A DNA stretch of 20,960 nucleotides from a virus. This document shows positions 1 through 6,936 of the stretch, piece by piece. The position numbers and the translations under genes were made by a program. The notes below the pieces were generated by a model. It was given only the letters and a program-made list of their open reading frames with translations, ran no database searches and was not told the DNA's origin. The stretch is taken from positions 1 through 20,960 of IMG/VR virus record IMGVR_UViG_3300010430_000528, one strand, 5' to 3'. Within the stretch, counting starts at the first letter, position 1, and each line of letters begins with the position of its first letter.

Positions 1-2
1 AG

Positions 3-62
3 ACTTTCGCGCGCGCCGGTCGTGTTATAAAGTCCGGCGCACTATGCCTATCGAAAAAATAG
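3..62 (+). CDS. possible 3' end of an upstream gene, cut by the window edge
   Basis: The frame that begins at base 3 is open from the left edge and stops at TAG 60-62, giving about 19 residues that include ARAGRVIKSG. The next gene's start at 44 would overlap it by 19 bases, which fits the tight packing elsewhere. Phages usually carry the small terminase subunit directly before the large one, so this could be its tail, but nothing in these residues identifies it. The frame of the next gene (44-274) is also open to the left edge, so the two readings compete and this call is weak. Confidence 0.3.
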   Translation, partial: TFARAGRVIKSGALCLSKK

Positions 63-274
63 ATGCGGCCTTCCCTATGCGGGTGCCGGTGGATCACGAA
101 GATTGCGAATCAGTTTATTATTCTACAAAATGGGATGCGATCTTTTGCGAGGATTGCGAATGGGTCGAGCCCCCTTGTGGCGCGGAGGATCCCGAAGATT
201 GCTACTACGATTGCCGGAACCGACCGACCACGACGATCGAGATCTGGCGAACCGATCCTAAGCGGGCCGAATAA
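44..274 (+). CDS. small acidic Cys-rich hypothetical protein
   Basis: A 76-aa ORF directly before the large terminase and in the same frame; its stop TAA (272-274) lies one codon before the terminase GTG. I do not recognise the family. Residues 21-57 are rich in Cys, Asp and Glu, with an HEDCE near residue 18, FCEDCE at about 34-39, PPCG, EDCYYDC and then CRNRP; the paired CxxC-like spacing could bind a metal or form disulfides. No good Shine-Dalgarno precedes ATG 44, and the frame is open leftwards to base 2, so the true start may lie outside the window. A terminase accessory or small regulatory role is possible from position only. Confidence 0.5.
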   Translation: MPIEKIDAAFPMRVPVDHEDCESVYYSTKWDAIFCEDCEWVEPPCGAEDPEDCYYDCRNRPTTTIEIWRTDPKRAE

Positions 275-277
275 CCG

Positions 278-1702
278 GTGAATCTATCCGAACAAGAATT
301 GGATCAGCTAGCGGCCGAAGCGTGGCGGCTATTCTTGCCGGATTTCTCCGAAGAAATATCGCGGGGGCTTTGGAAGCCTTACAAACATTTGCTCTACACG
401 GCCGATCTAATTGAGGAAGCGATCCACAACGGCGGCGGGCGCGTGATCATAAACATGCCCCCACGCCACGGCAAAAGCGAAATGTTATCGCATTGGCTAC
501 CGGTATGGTTTCTAGAGAACTTCCCCACGAAGCGGATTATTAGCACCAGCTATTCGGATTCGCTTGTAACTGATTGGGGTCGAAGGGTTCGGAACACTAT
601 GATCGAGTCCGAACGGTTACAAACGAAACCACGGGCGGACAAATCAGCGGCGGCGAATTGGGGCACACGGGTAGAGGGACAAAAAAGCACGACGCAAGGC
701 GGGTATAAGGGGGCTTCGGTAGGTGGGCCGATTACGGGTCTAGGTGGAGATTTGCTATTAGTTGACGATCCGCACAAAAATTGGGTCGAGATTAGTAGCC
801 CCACCTACCGCAAGCGCGTGATCGATTGGTTTAATTCGACCTTCTACACGCGAGCGGAGCCGAACGCGTCGATCATCGTTATCCAAACCCGCTGGCACGA
901 AGACGACCTAACGGGCTACCTGTTAAACGAACATACCGACGATTGGATCCACGTTAACTTACCAGCGATAGCCGAAGCCGACGATCCGATCGGTCGTGCA
1001 CCGGGCGAAGCGCTATGCCCTGAGCGCTACGGCGTCGAAGACTTGTTAAAGATTAAGGAAAGTATCGGGGAGCAAATGTTTGCCGGTCTTTACCAGCAAC
1101 GCCCCGCACCGGCCGAAGGCGGGATGATTAAGCGCGAATGGTTAAAGCATTGGACCGAACTGCCTAGCGAATTCGACGAAATGATCCAGGCTTGGGATAT
1201 GTCCTTTAAGAAAACCAAAACCGGATCGTTTGTGGTGGGTCAGATATGGGGTCGAAAAGAAGCGAAGTATTATTTAATTCACCAAATCCGCGAACGAATG
1301 GATTTCGCTGGTACAATTCATTCGGTTCGTTTAATGTCTGAATCGTGGAAGCGTACCACGACCAAACTTGTAGAGAATGCGGCGAACGGTCCGGCGGTTA
1401 TCTCTACGCTCAAAGACGAAATACCCGGCATAGTTCCGGTGAGTGTCAGCGGCGAAAGTAAAGAGTCAAGGTTAGCTTCGGTTTCCCCGCTCTTTGAAGC
1501 GGGTAACGTATACTTACCCCATCCGAGTTTACATGGTTGGGTTAACGAGTTGATCGAAGAACTCGTAGGATTTCCGAACATGCGACACGACGATCAAGTA
1601 GACGCTTGTACGCTCGCACTAAATCGTTTCAAGAATGCGGCGTTTGTAAACTTTGAACTAGATCTAAAAACCGGTACGCAAGCAAACCCGTGGCGCTTAT
1701 GA
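278..1702 (+). CDS. terL: terminase large subunit (packaging ATPase and nuclease)
   Basis: This 474-aa protein is the motor that pumps phage DNA into the prohead and cuts the concatemer. The N-terminal ATPase carries a Walker A-type loop, PPRHGKSE, at residues 61-68; a Walker B, DLLLVDD, at 158-164; and a coupling motif, IIVIQTRWH, at 199-207. The C-terminal RNase H-like nuclease has a first acidic residue in QAWDM (D307), a second in LVEN (E366) and the closing HDDQVD (437-442). All catalytic positions expected of the family are present and the length is normal. GTG 278 is the only sensible start, because the same frame has a stop at 272-274 and the next ATG is inside the Walker A region. 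The gene ends in an ATGA overlap with the next ORF and is followed by the portal two genes later, the usual packaging order. Confidence 0.95.
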   Translation: MNLSEQELDQLAAEAWRLFLPDFSEEISRGLWKPYKHLLYTADLIEEAIHNGGGRVIINMPPRHGKSEMLSHWLPVWFLENFPTKRIISTSYSDSLVTDWGRRVRNTMIESERLQTKPRADKSAAANWGTRVEGQKSTTQGGYKGASVGGPITGLGGDLLLVDDPHKNWVEISSPTYRKRVIDWFNSTFYTRAEPNASIIVIQTRWHEDDLTGYLLNEHTDDWIHVNLPAIAEADDPIGRAPGEALCPERYGVEDLLKIKESIGEQMFAGLYQQRPAPAEGGMIKREWLKHWTELPSEFDEMIQAWDMSFKKTKTGSFVVGQIWGRKEAKYYLIHQIRERMDFAGTIHSVRLMSESWKRTTTKLVENAANGPAVISTLKDEIPGIVPVSVSGESKESRLASVSPLFEAGNVYLPHPSLHGWVNELIEELVGFPNMRHDDQVDACTLALNRFKNAAFVNFELDLKTGTQANPWRL

Positions 1703-1881
1703 CGTACAAGGTTTGCCACCATTGCGGCGACGAATGGGAAAGCGGTTTAGCGTTTTGTGATAGACAAGATGCGTGGTCGTACTTTTGCGCGCATTGCCTT
1801 TCTGAAATCTTCCGCAAGATAAGCGACCAAATTAAAGAACTAGACGCCGGCGACATTGATTGGGAAGGCTACCTATCGTGA
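1699..1881 (+). CDS. CxxC mini-protein, putative zinc ribbon
   Basis: A 60-aa protein beginning at ATG 1699, which overlaps the terminase stop (ATGA), so it is probably translated by coupling. An upstream GTG at 1690 would add only three residues and is less likely. It has a VCHHCG pair near the N-terminus and a second cluster, FC then FCAHC, about 13-25 residues later, a pattern expected of a small treble-clef or zinc-ribbon fold. The C-terminal half (EIFRKISDQIKELDAG) looks helical and acidic. No named family is recognised. Position between terminase and portal suggests a minor packaging or host-interaction role, but this is inference. Confidence 0.6.
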   Translation: MTYKVCHHCGDEWESGLAFCDRQDAWSYFCAHCLSEIFRKISDQIKELDAGDIDWEGYLS

Positions 1882-2099
1882 AAAATGTATTAAGCGTTTT
1901 GTTTTTGGTGTGCGTCGTGGGGTGTTGCACCGGCTTAGTTTATTTAGAAACGACTAGGCCCATAATTAAAAACGACGAATGCCCCGTACCGATCGAATTA
2001 AGCCAACCTATCATTGCTAAGGAACCGGAGCCGGTCACGCTACTTACTCCGCCGGCTCCGGTTTCTAAAACCTTACGTTGTGTTTGCGAGGAAATGTAA
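1878..2099 (+). CDS. small predicted lipoprotein or membrane-anchored protein
   Basis: A 73-aa protein whose best start is GTG 1878, overlapping the previous stop (GTGA). This puts a signal sequence at the very N-terminus: MKNVLSVLF, then LVCVVGCC. VVGC (residues 13-16) fits a bacterial lipobox, which would make Cys16 or Cys17 the lipidated residue. The remaining roughly 57 residues are Pro-rich (for example EPEPVTLLTPPAPV) and carry three further Cys. A short, Pro-rich lipoprotein resembles outer-membrane spanins of the Rz1 type. However, no inner-membrane spanin, holin or endolysin is visible nearby, so lysis is only one option; superinfection exclusion is another. It may alternatively be a simple one-span membrane protein. 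It ends in a TAATG junction with the portal gene. Confidence 0.6.
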   Translation: MKNVLSVLFLVCVVGCCTGLVYLETTRPIIKNDECPVPIELSQPIIAKEPEPVTLLTPPAPVSKTLRCVCEEM

Positions 2100-3538
2100 T
2101 GCCACCTAAGATCGATTTAGATATTCTCGGCACCACCGGCCTACGGCAGTCCGGCGGATTCGTAGACGAGGAGTTTCTACGCACGCTACGCGGACGCAAA
2201 GCCGCACAAACTTATATCGAGATGCGCGACAATTCGCCGATCATCGGCGCTATGCTTTACGCGATCGAAAGTTTACTAAGCCAAGTCGAGTGGAGGATCG
2301 AACCGGCTAACGGAACATCCGAAGCGGAAGCCGAAGCCGATTTCGTTCGCGGCTGCATGAACGATATGTCTATGACTTTCGACGATTTCGTTTCGGAAGT
2401 CGTTTCGTTTATCCCGTTCGGTTGGTCGTACTTCGAAACACTCTATAAAATTCGACGTGGACCCGACGCAAAAGATCCGCGCATGCGTTCGGCGCATAGC
2501 GACGGCAAAGTAGGATGGAGCGGTTTAGAGTTACGCGCGCAAGAAACTCTAGATCGTTGGGTCTTCGGTGATCACGGTGAGATCTTGGGCATGATTCAGT
2601 TGGATATGTACGCGAGCAAAGGGCCCGTGCTTATCCCTATCGATAAGGCTTTGTTATTCCGCACGAAATCCCACAAGAATAACCCCGAAGGCAAATCGTT
2701 GCTACGTCCGGCGGTTATCGCTTATCACTACATAAAGCGGATTCAGGAATACGAAGCTATTGGCATAGAGCGTGATCTAGCGGGCTTGCCTGTATTTGAA
2801 GTACCTCTAGAGCTATTAGATCCCGACGCACCGGAAAGTTTGAAAGCACTACGCCGGCAATTCGAAGCTATGATCCAGCAAATTCGCGTAGACGAACGCA
2901 TGGGCGCAATCGTGCCTAGCGAGAAAACGCGCGACGGTATGGATAGCGGCTATAAGTTTAAGCTGCTTTCATCCGGTAGCCGTAAACAGATCGACGCGGA
3001 CAAAGTGATCAAGCGCTACGAATCGCGTATGGCTATGACGCTGCTAGCTCAGTTTATCTTGCTTGGGCAAAACGCCGGGCAAGGATCTAGCTTCGCGCTA
3101 GCCGCTAGCTCTACCGAATTGTTTTCGGTCGCGCTTGGTTCTTTGATGGAACAGATCACAGCGGTCTTTAACAAGTTCGCGATCCGTAAACTTCAGGAGT
3201 TAAACAACAAGCCGATCGAACTTGATCCGAAGTTAGTACACGGCGATCTCGAAACGCCGGCGCTTGGCGAGCTTTCAGCCTACGTTGCAGCCTTGTCTAG
3301 CGCGGGACTAATCACCGGCACACCGGCGGTTAAGAACAAGCTGCTAGAAGTCGCTTCGCTACCGGTACCGACCGAGGAAGAGCGGGCCGAAATCGAAGCG
3401 CAACAATCTCAACAACAAGAAATGGAAGAAAAAGTTACACAACTTGAAGGCGAGTTAGCGGCGGCACAAACTCCGACCGAACCGGAGCCCGAAGAAAACG
3501 AAGACGACGAAGACGATGACGAAGACGACGAAGAATAG
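2099..3538 (+). CDS. portal protein, DUF935 (Mu gp29-like) type
   Basis: A 479-aa protein forming the dodecameric ring at the head vertex through which DNA enters and leaves. The start ATG 2099 is preceded by GAGGAA (2088-2093) and overlaps the upstream stop (TAATG); an in-frame ATG at 2078 would sit inside the previous gene without support. The family-typical core is visible: an N-terminal region with YIEMRDNSPIIGAMLYAI, then FIPFGWSYFETLYK, the LLFRTKSHKNNPEGKSLLRP segment around residues 190-205, and a Gln-rich helical C-terminus. The last 25 or so residues are almost purely acidic (EDDEDDDEDDEE), and the repetitive GAC/GAA tract encoding them also contains the start of the next gene. Immediate neighbours (terminase, head protease) agree with the call. 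No MuF-like minor head protein follows it. Confidence 0.92.
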   Translation: MPPKIDLDILGTTGLRQSGGFVDEEFLRTLRGRKAAQTYIEMRDNSPIIGAMLYAIESLLSQVEWRIEPANGTSEAEAEADFVRGCMNDMSMTFDDFVSEVVSFIPFGWSYFETLYKIRRGPDAKDPRMRSAHSDGKVGWSGLELRAQETLDRWVFGDHGEILGMIQLDMYASKGPVLIPIDKALLFRTKSHKNNPEGKSLLRPAVIAYHYIKRIQEYEAIGIERDLAGLPVFEVPLELLDPDAPESLKALRRQFEAMIQQIRVDERMGAIVPSEKTRDGMDSGYKFKLLSSGSRKQIDADKVIKRYESRMAMTLLAQFILLGQNAGQGSSFALAASSTELFSVALGSLMEQITAVFNKFAIRKLQELNNKPIELDPKLVHGDLETPALGELSAYVAALSSAGLITGTPAVKNKLLEVASLPVPTEEERAEIEAQQSQQQEMEEKVTQLEGELAAAQTPTEPEPEENEDDEDDDEDDEE

Positions 3539-3713
3539 CGGCGGGCCCCGCTTGCAATGCCGCAAGTGTGGCGACGTTATCCAAAGCATGTTTCGGCATG
3601 ACTTCAAGTTTTGCAAATGCAAAGCGGTCTTTATCGACGGCGGCACCGATTACACGCGGTGCGGCGGCGAAGAGAGACACATGCGATGGCTAGACGGAAA
3701 TGATGAACTTTAG
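3516..3713 (+). CDS. zinc-ribbon mini-protein (DUF7695-like)
   Basis: A 65-aa protein starting inside the portal's acidic tail, with a 23-base overlap. It shows CRKCGD at residues 15-20, then a FRHDFKFCKC segment about 11 residues later, then FIDGGTDYTR. This arrangement (CxxCGDxI, HDF, CxC, hydrophobic, DGGxDY) closely matches small phage proteins usually annotated as hypothetical zinc-binding proteins, which I recall as DUF7695. Four Cys plus a His are candidate zinc ligands. The start at 3516 lacks a Shine-Dalgarno; a later TTG directly before the first Cys is possible but less natural. Its function is unknown; such proteins are scattered through many phage structural and early regions. 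Confidence 0.65.
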   Translation: MTKTTKNSGGPRLQCRKCGDVIQSMFRHDFKFCKCKAVFIDGGTDYTRCGGEERHMRWLDGNDEL

Positions 3714-3939
3714 CCTAGCCCGGCCGGATTACTACGCCGTCATGCTTCACCGTTTAGAGCAAATCGAAAAACTCATAGAAGATGATTTGCGTGGATCCGT
3801 CGAGCGCTTGCAATATGCGAACGGCGAAGAATTAAAGATCTTAGAGCTTTCTAGAAAGTTGCATGATTTAACCGCTAGCCTTAATGGGTTAGCCGAAGTT
3901 TTGTTTGATTCAAAAGGAGCCGATCAAAATGCCCCCTAA
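3700..3939 (+). CDS. small helical hypothetical protein between portal and head protease
   Basis: A 79-aa ORF overlapping the previous gene by 14 bases and the next by 11. Start ATG 3700 is immediately followed by a second ATG (3703), and either may be used. The protein is predicted helical: heptad-like stretches LHRLEQIEKLIEDDL and LKILELSRKLHDLTASLNGL suggest a short coiled coil. No cysteines or catalytic motifs are visible and I do not recognise a family. Its location between portal and protease is where many phages have small scaffolding or minor head proteins, so a structural role is plausible but unproven. Confidence 0.55.
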   Translation: MMNFSLARPDYYAVMLHRLEQIEKLIEDDLRGSVERLQYANGEELKILELSRKLHDLTASLNGLAEVLFDSKGADQNAP

Positions 3940-6058
3940 GAAGAAAAAAACACGCGCCTACCTTGAGGAAGCGTTAGCCGCTGCTAAGAAACAGTTACCC
4001 GGCTGGCAGTATGCCTTAATACATGCGGCGGCGTTCCCACGAAGCGGAGCACGTGCAAGACACAACCCCGATCACCTAGAGAAATTAGCGATACAGCAAA
4101 TTTCTGCAAAGGAGATCAAGGGCATGCGGTCGAGCGAACTTAAAAAATTGTTCGGCGACCTGTCTAAATTCTTCAATGCCGCACGGCGTAAGAATCAAGA
4201 CGTAGGCTACTTCGAGCGCAAAGGCAAAACCGTATACAACGAATTGAAGCGGCGCGGCGTCGAAGTCAAAGGCGCGCTAGCGGATGCGTGTAAGACTTGT
4301 GAAACGAGGAAAGAAGCCGGCGGCTACGTTGCGGCGATTCGTAATAGCGATTTTACGCAAGAAACGATCGGCGAAGCGTTTAAAAAGGCGTATCGCGAGC
4401 TAAAGGAGATCCTAGCCAAAGGCGAAGTAGAGTCGATCGCCATGATGATCGGGCCACCGGGCGCGGGTAAGTCTACCTACGTAGAGAATAACCGCAAATC
4501 GGGCGTGCTCTATTTCGATTCAGTAGCCGCACGCCGAAGCGCACGCAAAGCGTTGCTTAACATCGCTCAGACCTATGGCGTACCCGTAGACGCGATCGTT
4601 ATGGGCACTAACGGCGACACGTGCTTAAAGCGTAACGAAGCGCGTGACGAAAAAAGGCGCGTACCAGATAGCGCGGTACTTTCGGCGATCGAACTTATGG
4701 ATCAGGAACCGCCGATCCCAGAGGAAGGCTTTAGAGCGATCGAGATCGTCAAGTACGCCGAACGGGCACCGGACCTAGAGCCGGCCGAAGACCCCTTAGA
4801 GGGGGCTTTTAACGCGTTTAAGGCATCCGGTAACCCCGAAGACATAGTAAATACGATAACCTTCGTCGCGAAACACTACGACGGGGGCCTATATCTTGAG
4901 GATTTGAACGGAGATCGCCACATTGGCGAAGCTGAAACGGATCTAGAAGTTGAAGACGGCGATACGCTGGTATGTAAAGTAGAGGCGGGCCGGCCAGTGG
5001 TCCTAGGCTTCGCGGACGCGGCGCTAGCGGATCTAGCGGACGATGCGGCCGTAGCCGTCACCAAAGCCGCTGAGATCGAAAAAGCGCGCAACTTCGTGCC
5101 GTTTTTGGGCTCTAGCGAGCCTAGGATCACGTTCGTAGGCGCAAACCCCGGCCCGATTGAAGCCGCACGCAAAGAAGCCCTAGTAGGGCCCGACGGCGTG
5201 ACGTTTAAAGATGTCTATTTAGCCCCCCTAAGTATGCAAAAAGCAGACATAGCGATCGGTTTCGTCAATCCGGCGAATGTAGGGACAAACGAAACGTGGG
5301 CGGTATGGTTTCAAAAAGAGATCGACCGGCTAAAAGGCTTCGGCCCGGTCGTGGCGCTTGGCAAGTCTGCAAAGGAAGCCCTAGGCGATCGCGCGGATTT
5401 CGTTTTGCCACACCCTTCGGCCGTTCGTCGGTTCGGCAATTCCGGCGAAGTTGATCGGAAAGTCAAGAACATAAAAAAGGCGCTTGACGTTTTTTCGCTA
5501 AACGCGCAAAATGACGACGCATCGGTTAGTGACCAGAGCGACACGGAAACTAACTCGATCGGCCCGACTGATTCTAACAGCGGGAACGAATCGGGAAACT
5601 TAGTTAAGTTAACTAAGGCGTCCGAGGAGAAACAGATCGTTTATGGCGTGGTCCTAGATCCTTATGTGATCGACGCGCACGAAGACTGGATCCCCCCGGC
5701 CGAAGTTGAGCGCACCGCGCACGGATTCGTTAAAGACTCTCGCGTTATTGGTTTGCAGCACCGCGAAGCGGCGACGGCTAAAGTAGTCGAAAGTTGGATC
5801 GAAACATATCCAACCCCTTTCGATTACGAACAAGCCCTAGCCAACCAACCCCACAAAGTTTCACGTAGGGAGTTTGGTAGCGACGTGATCCATTCCGGCA
5901 CTTGGGTGCTAGGTGTGGAATTAGCAGATCAGGAATGGGAAGCCTTTAAATCGGGTACGTTTACCGGATTCTCGATCGGCGGCTCGTCTTTTAAAACGAG
6001 CATGACAACGGACGTAATGCCCGAAGTCGAATACGTTGATCTTGTTCCCGAATCTTAA
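3929..6058 (+). CDS. multidomain head protease: P-loop kinase, UDG-like and XkdF domains
   Basis: A 709-aa fusion starting at ATG 3929, 9 nt after AAGGAG (3914-3919). Residues 1-160 are basic and helical, ending near a CKTC pair (121-124). Residues about 168-275 form a P-loop kinase of the polynucleotide-kinase/zeta class: GPPGAGKST at 175-183, an Asp in LYFDS, then RNEARDEKRRVP and EEGFRAIEI. Residues about 397-520 resemble the uracil-DNA-glycosylase superfamily: FVGANPGP (402-409), LVGPDG (418-423), VVALGKSA and a late HPSA (495-498). The usual family 4 GEAPG is GANPG here, so glycosylase activity is uncertain. A Ser/Asp/Asn-rich linker (527-560) leads to an XkdF-type putative serine protease (about 567-690): IDAHEDWIPP, GLQHRE (H611) and FTGFSIGG (S682). 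XkdF proteins sit between portal and scaffold and are thought to mature the head, which matches this position. The upstream domains are an unusual addition. Confidence 0.85.
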   Translation: MPPKKKKTRAYLEEALAAAKKQLPGWQYALIHAAAFPRSGARARHNPDHLEKLAIQQISAKEIKGMRSSELKKLFGDLSKFFNAARRKNQDVGYFERKGKTVYNELKRRGVEVKGALADACKTCETRKEAGGYVAAIRNSDFTQETIGEAFKKAYRELKEILAKGEVESIAMMIGPPGAGKSTYVENNRKSGVLYFDSVAARRSARKALLNIAQTYGVPVDAIVMGTNGDTCLKRNEARDEKRRVPDSAVLSAIELMDQEPPIPEEGFRAIEIVKYAERAPDLEPAEDPLEGAFNAFKASGNPEDIVNTITFVAKHYDGGLYLEDLNGDRHIGEAETDLEVEDGDTLVCKVEAGRPVVLGFADAALADLADDAAVAVTKAAEIEKARNFVPFLGSSEPRITFVGANPGPIEAARKEALVGPDGVTFKDVYLAPLSMQKADIAIGFVNPANVGTNETWAVWFQKEIDRLKGFGPVVALGKSAKEALGDRADFVLPHPSAVRRFGNSGEVDRKVKNIKKALDVFSLNAQNDDASVSDQSDTETNSIGPTDSNSGNESGNLVKLTKASEEKQIVYGVVLDPYVIDAHEDWIPPAEVERTAHGFVKDSRVIGLQHREAATAKVVESWIETYPTPFDYEQALANQPHKVSRREFGSDVIHSGTWVLGVELADQEWEAFKSGTFTGFSIGGSSFKTSMTTDVMPEVEYVDLVPES

Positions 6059-6081
6059 TTTTTTGTTAGGAGTGTTTTGCA

Positions 6082-6933
6082 TTGGGCGACACTATTACCA
6101 TGCTGTCTGGCTTGCAGACGCACGAAGTCAGTCTAGTTGATCGGGGCGCTAACCGAAGACGGTTCGCCTTAACTAAAACGGAGGACAAATTCATGTCTGA
6201 GATTTTGGAAGCCGTACTTGCGACAGAAGCCGAAGGCGAAGAAGCAGTACGCAAAGCGCTGGAAGAAGCCGGCGTTTCGGAAAAAGGAATGGAAGGCGCT
6301 ATTGGCGCATTCCGCACGTTGCAGGCTTTCAAAGATGAGCTTAACGAAGATAACGTTAAGGGAATTTTGAAAGCAGCCGGATTCGATCCTGAAGAGGAAG
6401 AGGAAGGCGAAGAGGAAGGCGACGAAAACGATCCGTCGGAAGAAAAAGTGGCTAAGTCACTTGATGATCTTCCGGCCGATGTTCGTGCAATGGTTGAGAA
6501 ATCGTTCAAGGCGCAAGTGGAAACACAAAAGCAACTTGACGATGTGCAAAAGCAACTCGACACGGAGCGCGAGACACGCCTTAATAAGTTTTACGTCGAG
6601 AAGGCGGAAAACAGTTTCGCACATATCCCCGGTGATAGTGCTGAGCTAGGCGATACACTTCGCAAAATTCACGCCCTGGATTCTGAGTTAGGTAACGCGG
6701 TCGAAAAGGCACTGGAAGGTGCCGAGAAAATGATCGCGGAAGGAACCGTTATGAATACTCAGGGAGCGGTTAAGCCGGTAGGCGCTGGCGATGCTTGGGC
6801 GCAAATTGAGACTTTGGCACAAGAGCGAGTGACCAAGGGCCTTGATAGCGATAAGCACAAAGCGATCTCGGCTGTAATTAATGAAAACCCAGAACTCTAC
6901 AACGAGTATTTGGGCGAAACCCAAGGAGCATAA
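6082..6933 (+). CDS. scaffold-like head protein with XkdF C-terminal signature
   Basis: A 283-aa protein read from TTG 6082, which has TAGGAG (6067-6072) 9 nt upstream; the first ATG in frame is 6100. Residues about 8-32 (LQTHEVSLVDRGANRRRF) match the EVSLVDxGAN segment that normally closes XkdF-type proteases. The rest looks like a scaffold: acidic helical sequence, a Glu/Asp-rich stretch (about 102-122, EEEEEGEEEGDEND), then a coiled-coil region around QVETQKQLDDVQKQLDTERET. It lies between the protease and the DUF2190/capsid genes, the expected scaffold position, and would be removed by the protease. A strong internal start at 6193 suggests a second shorter product. I see no catalytic residues here. 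Confidence 0.75.
   Translation: MGDTITMLSGLQTHEVSLVDRGANRRRFALTKTEDKFMSEILEAVLATEAEGEEAVRKALEEAGVSEKGMEGAIGAFRTLQAFKDELNEDNVKGILKAAGFDPEEEEEGEEEGDENDPSEEKVAKSLDDLPADVRAMVEKSFKAQVETQKQLDDVQKQLDTERETRLNKFYVEKAENSFAHIPGDSAELGDTLRKIHALDSELGNAVEKALEGAEKMIAEGTVMNTQGAVKPVGAGDAWAQIETLAQERVTKGLDSDKHKAISAVINENPELYNEYLGETQGA
6179..6192 (+). promoter_or_regulatory. internal Shine-Dalgarno deciding a nested start
   Basis: CGGAGG at 6179-6184 followed by an 8-nt spacer leads to ATG 6193, inside the scaffold-like gene. This is one of the stronger ribosome-binding sites in the window, and it would serve no other frame. It supports internal initiation of a 246-aa scaffold form. Confidence 0.6.
6193..6933 (+). 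CDS. nested in-frame scaffold product from an internal start
   Basis: ATG 6193 lies 8 nt after CGGAGG (6179-6184), a better Shine-Dalgarno than the one serving the longer frame. Initiation here gives a 246-aa protein starting MSEILEAVLATEAEGE, that is the acidic, coiled-coil scaffold part without the EVSLVD segment. Phages such as lambda make a scaffold from an in-frame internal start inside the protease gene (C/Nu3), so an analogous two-product arrangement is reasonable. Whether both products are made, or only this one, cannot be decided from sequence. Confidence 0.55.
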   Translation: MSEILEAVLATEAEGEEAVRKALEEAGVSEKGMEGAIGAFRTLQAFKDELNEDNVKGILKAAGFDPEEEEEGEEEGDENDPSEEKVAKSLDDLPADVRAMVEKSFKAQVETQKQLDDVQKQLDTERETRLNKFYVEKAENSFAHIPGDSAELGDTLRKIHALDSELGNAVEKALEGAEKMIAEGTVMNTQGAVKPVGAGDAWAQIETLAQERVTKGLDSDKHKAISAVINENPELYNEYLGETQGA

Positions 6934-6936
6934 GTT

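Noticed and set aside
5088-5490. Genuine active uracil-DNA glycosylase
   Set aside because: The fold-level signature is persuasive, but the family 4 GEAPG is GANPG here and catalytic residues cannot be assigned, so only a UDG-like domain is claimed.
6066-6563. Reverse-strand open frame of 165 codons opposite the scaffold gene
   Set aside because: The translation is a Ser-rich low-complexity sequence mirroring GAA/GAG codons on the + strand; no ribosome-binding site and no recognisable motif.
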